Source of the DNA: Boesenbergia rotunda | Taxonomy: Eukaryota; Streptophyta; Magnoliopsida; Zingiberales; Zingiberaceae | Length of the DNA: 64,000 nt | Assembly (NCBI GenBank): GCA_024364735.1 | Contig: JAGFNQ010005383.1 | Location: 248,001-312,000 of the forward strand | Direction: 5' to 3' | Shown here: in pieces, positions 57,625-64,000 of the stretch | How positions within the stretch are numbered: the first letter of the stretch is position 1 | How the letters are laid out: each line of letters begins with the position of its first letter | Made by a program: the position numbers and the translations under genes | Notes under the pieces: generated by a model | Databases searched by the model: none | Told to the model about the DNA's origin: nothing | What the model saw: the letters and a program-made list of their open reading frames with translations, nothing else

Positions 57625-57826
57625 CCTAGCCCTCCAAGCTAGGGAATTCATCCAACCTAGCCCTCCAAGCTAGGACTTTTCACCTAACCATCCAAGTTGG
57701 GACTTTTCACCTAACCCTCCAAGTTAGGACTTTTCACCCAACCCTCCAAGTTAGGACTTTTCCACACCTAGCCCTCCAAGCTAGGATTTTTCACCAAACC
57801 CTCCAAGTTGGGACTTTTCACCTAAC
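57625..57826 (-). repeat. Covarying hairpin array (Copia-A LTR)
   Basis: On the minus strand seven to eight small hairpins share the loop TTGGAGG, with stems CCTAGC/GCTAGG, CCTAAC/GTTAGG and CCCAAC/GTTGGG, separated by TGAAAAGT. This is the same design and place as in Copia-D and Copia-B, with a different loop. Confidence 0.85.
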
Positions 57827-58109
57827 TGTAACGACCCGAAAAATTTTCTCAATATTTTATTTAAAATATTGATCATGTCTAGATAGATTTTTGAGGAAGA
57901 TAGAGATACTAGTACGAACCTTAGCATGATTATTCATCATTTTTCATGTAGATTAGCTAAGTAATAATGGGCCCTTCTAATACCATGGCCATTAAGGGAC
58001 CTTAGGTAAAAATTTTATCATGAATAGAAATGGATTTAAATTAGAAATATTAACATAAGCCTTAGTGGGCTCTTATATGAGCCTTAGCAAAAATAATTAT
58101 AAAAGTAAT

Positions 58110-58190
58110 AAAAGGAAGTGCATGCACCAAGAATTGAACCTTGGACCTAGTGAATCACCATGCATGTACTAACCAATTCACCTAGCAAGG
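58110..58190 (-). other. Antisense tRNA-like Pol III module in Gypsy-3 LTR
   Basis: On the minus strand, TAGGTGAATTGG (58173-58184) and, 44 nt later, GGTTCAATTC (58131-58140), then TTTT (58110-58113). Confidence 0.6.
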
Positions 58191-58294
58191 GAGTGCTAGT
58201 AGAGAATGAAGAGGATTTTGGTTAAGGCTTAGGGAAGTGAAGAGTCATCATGAGAAGAGGTACCATGCCCCTTCACTTGCCTCCCTTCATGTAG

Positions 58295-58302
58295 TATAAA
58301 AG
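58295..58302 (+). promoter_or_regulatory. TATA box of Gypsy-3 LTR
   Basis: TATAAAAG followed by AGAGGGGAAGGG, 111 bp past the tRNA-like A box. Confidence 0.65.
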
Positions 58303-59154
58303 AGAGGGGAAGGGAAGAGACAACTTAGCACTTAAGTCATTGTTCTCTTCTTCCACCAAAACTCCTTCTCTCCCTCTTCTTCCTTCTCCTAGCTGAAACC
58401 CACAAAGGGTTTTCTCCCTTGGAAAAGCTTCACAAGGGGACTTTCTCTTGAAGATCCAAGACTTCCTACAAGGCTAAAAGGGCTAGGGGTGATCAAGGGA
58501 CAACAAGGTCTTCATTCTCTTCTCTATTTAGGGTCTATCACCAAGACACCAAGGGTAAGACTCCCTCACCTGTGGTATAATAGTTTTTCCTTGATGTTTA
58601 CCATGATTTAAGTTTTGTTGGAAATATATATGTTGAGGAAACCATGAGAGTTGATCCTTTAGAGTTTTCATGGTTCTAAGTCTAGGATGATGTTAAAACT
58701 TTATTTAGGTTTCCTAATGTTTGCTATGGTAAATAAGGAATAAATTATAGTTGGATCGAGAGATGCGATAGAGGGGGGGTGAATGTCGCAAATCGTTCGG
58801 ATTTAAAAAGAGCGGGTGCGCAGCGGAAATAAAAGAAAAACAGAACAATGCAAACACAGTCGGTTTACTTGGTTCGGAGCCTGGGTCGACTCCTACTCCA
58901 AGGCCCACGGTCGTTGACCGTTTTCTGCGGGAAATTCTATAAGTTCGTAAATGTTTACAAGAATGATTATAACAAGAACAGTTTAGTAAACTTTAAATAC
59001 AGCTCTTCATTACCGACGTCCGGTGTAGATCGAAGTTTCGGAGCAGCGGGACGTCGTCAGCTCGAGTTGGAAGATTTCTGGAGCGTGTCGCGGAAGCAGA
59101 AGAGCGCAGAAGAGTCGAAGCAATTGATGCTCTGAAGAAGGAGGTCGAGGGCCC

Positions 59155-59162
59155 TTTATATA
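59155..59162 (-). promoter_or_regulatory. TATA box of Copia-B LTR
   Basis: TATATAAA on the minus strand within a GGCCCT...AGGGCC palindrome, as in both Copia-D LTRs. Confidence 0.7.
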
Positions 59163-59787
59163 GGGCCTGGGGGCGCCCTGGTCGACGGGGGCGCCCCCAC
59201 ACGTGGCGCTTGATCCCCAAAAGGCGCGGTCAAGGGTCTATCCCTAAGAACTCGGGATAACCCTTTGACGGGGGTGCCCTGGACGCTGGGGGCGCCCTGG
59301 TTGACTCGGCCAGCTCTTATCCGCAGCGCTGAGGTCTTCTCGGCAAGTCTAGCTAGGGGCGCCCGGGACAGCGGGGGCGCCCGGGACAGCGGGGGCGCCC
59401 TGGGCGTGTAGCGCAGACAAGGCAGAGTTGTTTTGCAATGGGGGCGTCCGGGACAGCGGGGGCACCCTCAGAATGTACTGTCGAGGTTCTTCTGGTTGTG
59501 TTGTGTTTTGTGTTCACCTTGGGGGCGCCCGGGACACTCCGGGCGCCCTAGTCAGCGATCGCCTCTTTCCTTTGAGGCATTCTGAGCTGCAGACACACGT
59601 TCCTTTGGTCCTGCATCCAGGGTTAGTCCAAAACATAATAAACCAATAACATAATGAATTATACAGCCTTGGCTGTCTTGGTTCTGACTTTGGTCTCCAA
59701 AATGGAGCCCTAGGTCGAACCGACGCCTAATGTTCCCTAAAGGGGAACGCGTCCTCACCTACTCCTCTCGGGAGAATTTACCTGGTG

Positions 59788-60087
59788 CCAACCGGATCCT
59801 CCAGTTGGACTTTTGCCCGGGAGTCCTTCGCCAGGTCTTGAGTTGCCAAGCTGCCCTTCGCTTGGTGCCTAGCTACCCTTCGCTAGGTCTTTTCTACTGG
59901 CAGCCCTTCGCCAGTGCCTAGCATTACTTCGCTAGGGTTTGTCCATTCTGGCAGTCCTTCGCCAGAGCCTAGCAGTCCTTTGCTAGGGCTTTTCCTGTCT
60001 GGCAGTCCTTCGCCAGTGCCTAGCATTCCTTCGCTAGGGCTTTTCTTCTGGCAGCCCTTCGCCAGTGCCTAGCATTCCTTCGCTAGG
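59788..60087 (-). repeat. Covarying hairpin array (Copia-B LTR)
   Basis: On the minus strand about 12 hairpins with the loop GAAGGA or close, stems CCTAGC/GCTAGG, CTGGC/GCCAG and CCAAGC/GCTTGG (59845-59865 area), and CCAAC/GTTGG at the end. The CCAAGC/GCTTGG stem replaces a CCGAGC stem in Copia-D, with both sides changed. Confidence 0.85.
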
Positions 60088-60198
60088 GCTTTTCCTGTAC
60101 ACTCAAGAAACTTGTTAGACAACAACTAACCCTTATCTTTGGAACCCTTTTGCCAATATCAAAACATAGGTTTGACTTGGGTGCATTCTGCACCAACA

Positions 60199-61283
60199 AT
60201 CTCCCCCTTTTTGATAAATGGCAACCTAGTTCAAAAACGTTAAGGACAAAAAAATGCTGAAATTGAAATCCTTATGTTAGATTCTCTCCCCCTGGAAGAA
60301 ATCTCCCCCTAGGTTTTTCAAACATAGGTGCTGTGAGTTAAGTACTTAGAAGATTTCATGTTTTGATAATAAGTTGGGAAATCTGCTAAGTTTTTCGAAA
60401 AGATGTTCTAAGTTTGGAAAACTTTGAAAACCTTAGACAAATTTTCAGTTTTAGAAACATTTCAGACTTTGGAAAATTTTCAGTTTTGGAAAAGCTTCAG
60501 ACTTAGAAAATTTTCAGTTTGGAAAATTTCAGACTTAGAAAATTTTCAGTTTTGGAAAAACTTCAGACTTAGAAAATTTTCAATTTTTGGAAAAACTTCA
60601 GACTTAGAAAATTTTCAAAGAATATTTTAAGCAAAAATTAATAGCAGTTCAGAGCAAAAAGGATTTTAAGCAAATAAATTAAGTTTAGAAATAATTCAGA
60701 GTTAGAAATTTTGGAAAAGCATTTTTGTTCCCTGTTTCCTTTCCAACTCTCCCCCTTTGACATATATCAAAAAAAATGCAGAAAAATATTTGCAATAATT
60801 AAAGCATTTGCTGTACTGAATCAAACTGGAACCTAAGTCTGGTTAAATCTTTAGGGATGTGTCTAACCCAATTAGCTACTTACCAACTGTTATAAACAGT
60901 AGTTTTCGCTAGGGTTAGTCAAGTTAAGTGCATTGTTCAAGTTAGATTGTCTAAACTTGACACTTAACCTAATTGCTGTTCATTTAGTGCCCCAATTGCT
61001 GCCGATGCACTGACTTAAAGCATCTTGAATTGAGGCAAAGACCTAAGCATCTCAACCCTTTCTAGGTTATCAATCAAAAGTATCCTTAGGTGCTTGTAAG
61101 ATGCTGGCTTCTAAGTCTATAGGTGCATGCAATTCTAGGGTTAGAGCCTAGGCTAAGTCCATTTCGAAGAAAACCCTAGTTTTGAAGGGGGTAGTTTTTG
61201 AAATAAAACTAAGTCAAAAAAAAAGATTAAAAAGACTTTTAAAATCAAAGTAAACCATTTTTAACAAAGAAAATATTTTAAAA
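60199..61283 (-). other. Copia-B internal 3' tail
   Basis: The polypurine tract is AAAAAGGGGGAGATT on the minus strand (60199-60213). Further CTCCCCC tracts lie at 60286, 60303 and 60748. About five tandem units of 30-36 bp with ACTTAGAAAATTTTCAG lie at 60440-60620. No gene is supported. Confidence 0.8.
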
Positions 61284-64000
61284 TCAATTAAGACATTTTA
61301 AGATCAATTTAAAACATTTCAAAATCAATTTAAAACATTTTAAGGCAAAAACCAAATGATTATATTCTACTAAGCACAACCCTAACTGCCTTCTTAGAGA
61401 GCTAAACTCAGATTCAGGTAGGGGTTTAGTGAATATGTCAGCTAGGTTGGACTTGGAGTCTACATGCTTAAGGACTATTTCACCCCTAGCTACGTGATCT
61501 CTTACAAAGTGATGTTTTACTTCTATGTGTTTGGTTCTAGAATGTTGTATTGGGTTTTTGGTTAAGTTAATTGAGCTAATATTGTCAATATTGACTTGGG
61601 TCTGATTGTAGTCTAGCTGAAAGTCCTTATGAGTATGCATCATCCATAGGAGTTGAGCTACACACTCTCCTAAGGCTACATATTCAGCTTCAGTTGTTGA
61701 TAAAGCAACACAGTGTTGCTTTCTACTGCACCAACTTACTAAGCTGTTTCCTAAAAGTTGACAGCTTCCACTTGTACTTTTTCTATCTAATTTACAACCA
61801 GCATAGTCAGAATCAGAGTATCCTGACAACTTAAAGGATGAAGTCCTAGGGTACCATATCCCTACATTTAGGGTGCCCTTAATGTATCTTAAAATTCATT
61901 TTAGGGCTGCTAAGTGAGTTTCCTTAGCACAGGTTTGGTACCTAGCGCACATTCCTACTGAAAAAAGTATATCAGGTCTGCTGGCTGTAAGGTATAGTAG
62001 ACTTCCTATCATACTTCTATAAAGTTTTAGGTCTACTGGTTTACCATCAGGGTCTTTATCTATTTTCACATTTGTGGCCATTGGGGTATTTATACTTTTA
62101 GAGTTATCCATTTTAAATTTCTTAATTAGTTCTTTAGTATATTTAGATTGATGTATATAATTTCCATCCTTAGTTTGATTTGTAATCCTAAGAAGAAATT
62201 GAGTTCCCCAACTAAACTCATTTCAAACTCATTTTCCATTATTGTTACAAATTCTTTTAGAAATTTAGAATTAGTTGATCCAAATATTATATCGTCTACG
62301 TAAATTTGGGCAATAAATATATCCTTTTCTAAAATTTTAACAAACAAGGTTGGGTCAATTTGACCTTGTTTGAATTCTTTAGAAATCAAGTAGTTGGATA
62401 GTCTTTCATACCAGGCCCTAGGTGCTTGTTTTAGTCCATAAAGGGCTTTGCTAAGTTTATAGACATAATCTGGTTTTTCTATATCCTCAAATCCTGGGGG
62501 TTGTCCTACATAGACTTCTTCCTTAATGAGCCCATTCAAGAAGGCTGACTTTACATCCATTTGGTATAATTTGAATCCTTTATGGGATGCAAAGGCTAGT
62601 AACATCCTAATAGACTCAAGTCTAGCTACAGGGGCATAGGTTTCATCATAATCCAACCCTTCTACTTGGCTGAATCCCTTAGCTACTAAGCGGGCTTTAT
62701 TTCGGACTATTTCACCTTGATCGTTTAACTTATTCCTAAATACCCACTTAGTGTCAATTACGGATTTGCCCTTAGGTTTAGGTACTAACTCCCAGACTTG
62801 GTTTCTCTCAAATTGGGCTAACTCTTCTTGCATGGCTAAGATCCAGTCAGGATCAGGTAGGGCTTCCTCAATAGTCTTAGGTTCAATCTTTGAAATCATG
62901 GCTATTTGACTAAGATTTCTATAGGAAGCTCTAGTTCTAACTCCTAAGGTTGGATCACCTACAATTTGGTCAGTTGGGTGACTGAGTCTGGGTTTCTTGG
63001 TTTTTCTAGTACTTGGCTCAGCTTCAGGTCCAGCTGGTCCAATAGGTTCAATTCTGGGTTCATTGGTTGGTTCAACTGATTCAGAAGTTGGTTCAATTGT
63101 TAAGTCATTAAAGGGTTCAGTTAGGGTTTCAGAATTATCTTCTTGATCAGTATTTGGTGAAGCTAAGTCAGAATTATCAGATTTTGGGTAAGTTTCTTCA
63201 TCAAATATTAAGTTGGTTGTTTCTTCAATTTTCTTAGTTATTTTGTTGTAGACTCTATAAGCTCTACTTGTTGTAGAGTATCCCAAAAAGATACCTGGGT
63301 TTGACTTGGATTGGAATTTTCCAAGATAGTCTTTGGTATTAAGAATATGGACTTTGCATCCAAAGACTCTAAGATAGTGTAAGTTTAGAAGTCTATGGTA
63401 GTAAAGTTCATAGGGTGTTTTATTTAACCTTTTATTAAGCAGAATCCTATTTTGGATATAGCAAGCTGTGCTAATTGCTTCTGCCCAATAGTGGTTAGGT
63501 AGGTCAAATTCATTGAGCATAGCCCTAGCAGCTTCCTGTAGGGTTCTATTCTTCCTTTCTACTATGCCATTTTGTTGGGGGTTCTAGGACACGAAAATTC
63601 GTGTTTATATCCATTTATTTTGCAGAATTCTTCGAATCTTTGATTCTCGAATTCTCCCCCGTGGTCAGACCTAAGTCTTTTGATTTTGGTATCATTTTGA
63701 TTTTCAATCAATTTACAAAAGTTGTTAAATAGGTTCAGGGTTTCATCTTTGGTCTTTAGAAACCTGACCCAGGTGAACCTAGAGTAGTCATCAATTATCA
63801 CTAAGCAGTATCGATTTCCACTTAGTGACTTGGCTCCATGTGAATCAAATAGGTCAAGGTGTAGGAGCTCAAGTGTGGTTTGGGTTTGATCAGATTGGAT
63901 CAATTTGTGACTCGACTTGGTTTGTTTGCCTTGATTACAGGATTCACATATTAGGTTTTCATTATTCTTAATTTTGGGGACACCTTTGACTAAGCCAAGT
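61284..64000 (-). pseudogene. pol: Copia-B integrase, RT and RNase H (start outside window)
   Basis: Minus strand. At the edge the pre-integrase part reads LGLVKGVPKI with CESC (63925-63999). The integrase core is HLDLFDSHGAKS, IIDDYSRF and RSDHGGEFEN (63860-63620). A one-base loss in a C-run near 63585 shifts the frame before the QNG motif. From 63561 an open stretch covers integrase end, linker and RT: KWVFRNKLN, KARLVAKGF, QMDVKSAFLNG and the catalytic YVDDIIFGSTN (about 62295). Another shift lies near 62160. NTPMATNVKI and LLYLTASRPD follow, a TGA near 61893, then RNase H with GYSDSDYAG, TTEAEYVAL, NLADIFTKPLP to 61284. RT keeps its catalytic residues. Confidence 0.92.

Larger units (their letters stand above)
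32230..57826 (-). mobile_element. Copia-A (minus strand, interrupted; 3' LTR missing)
   Basis: Read on the minus strand: 5' LTR (57826 to 55963), PBS, gag (55904), protease, integrase, RT (to about 51476), then the large inverted insertion, RNase H (32706 to 32306) and about 75 bp of tail. The tail ends against the Gypsy-1 LTR at 32229/32230 with no polypurine tract or 3' LTR, so the 3' end was deleted. Gag with coiled-coil and charged serine regions, PBS and RT resemble SIRE/Maximus Copia elements; lineage moderately sure. Confidence 0.85.
55963..57826 (-). repeat. Copia-A 5' LTR (outer end cut by Gypsy-3)
   Basis: The minus-strand end CCAACA lies at 55963 beside the primer site, and a C-run with CACC follows as in Copia-D/B. 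The LTR holds a palindrome array (56989-57610) and a hairpin array (57625-57826). It is cut at 57826 by the Gypsy LTR start. I saw no clear TATA box. Short frames here are not genes. Confidence 0.85.
57827..58748 (+). repeat. Gypsy-3 LTR, first 922 bp
   Basis: Starts TGTAACGACCCG and follows 29640-30561 closely. It is cut by the Copia-B LTR at about 58749. It has the tRNA-like module and a good TATA box. The remainder must lie beyond the window. Confidence 0.9.
58749..60198 (-). repeat. Copia-B 3' LTR
   Basis: About 1450 bp. It holds GGGCGCCC palindromes (59160-59550), a TATA box inside GGCCCT/AGGGCC arms and a hairpin array, in the same order as in Copia-D. GC-rich open frames are not genes. 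Confidence 0.9.
58749..64000 (-). mobile_element. Copia-B (minus strand; runs off the window)
   Basis: Minus-strand order from the right edge: integrase, RT, RNase H, internal tail, polypurine tract, 3' LTR (60198 to 58749). The LTR is a diverged relative of Copia-D. Its left end reads AGTTGGATCG where TGTTGGATCG is expected, so the terminal bases have mutated. The 5' half is outside the window, so its duplication cannot be checked. SIRE/Maximus-like by pol and tail. Confidence 0.88.

Noticed and set aside
60424..60630. Phe/Glu-rich 68-codon frame
   Set aside because: Translation of a 30-36 bp tandem repeat in the Copia-B untranslated tail.

Overview
This is repeat-dense plant nuclear DNA. 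I found no host gene, rRNA gene or ordinary tRNA gene. Essentially every base can be placed in a nested stack of LTR retrotransposons. The evidence is Ty3/Gypsy chromovirus pol of the Tekay/Del type, Ty1/Copia gag-pol, tRNA-Met-type primer sites (TGGTATCAGAGC) and several exact 5-bp target-site duplications (TSDs). A flowering plant with a large genome is certain enough. The palindrome-rich Copia LTRs remind me of some monocots, but I cannot name a species.

Left block (1-32229). The oldest layer is Gypsy-1 (+): 5' LTR to 1606, PBS 1610, a gag/RT deletion fusion, RNase H and integrase, ending in a 3' LTR at 29640-32229. It was entered by solo LTR S1 (3206-5526, TSD GAGAA) and by Copia-D (6061-28865, TSD GAATC). 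Copia-D has kept both LTRs but nearly no interior. Inside it lies a 5'-truncated Gypsy-2 (about 7482-27101), which was itself entered by solo LTR S2 (9927-13946, minus) and by the almost complete Copia-C (16053-25830, TSD ATATG).

Right block (32230-64000). Copia-A (minus) runs from 57826 down to 32230. It is interrupted by an 18.8-kb pair of non-autonomous LTR elements (32712-51470) arranged as an inverted heterodimer with a single CCCCC TSD around the whole unit. The Copia-A 5' LTR is broken by the start of a Gypsy-3 LTR (57827-58748), which is broken in turn by Copia-B (minus), running off the window end.

All coding regions are decayed (stops, frameshifts, deletions, lost catalytic residues). 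The most interesting signals are non-coding or unfamiliar. First, five Gypsy LTR copies carry an antisense tRNA-like Pol III module (A box, B box, T-run) 70-110 bp upstream of the Pol II TATA. Second, Copia LTRs carry arrays of small hairpins with conserved loops and covarying stems. Third, Gypsy LTRs carry a TTTCGGCC motif every 133-156 bp. Fourth, the inverted heterodimer has swapped LTRs and encodes a long unrecognised Q-rich protein with no pol.
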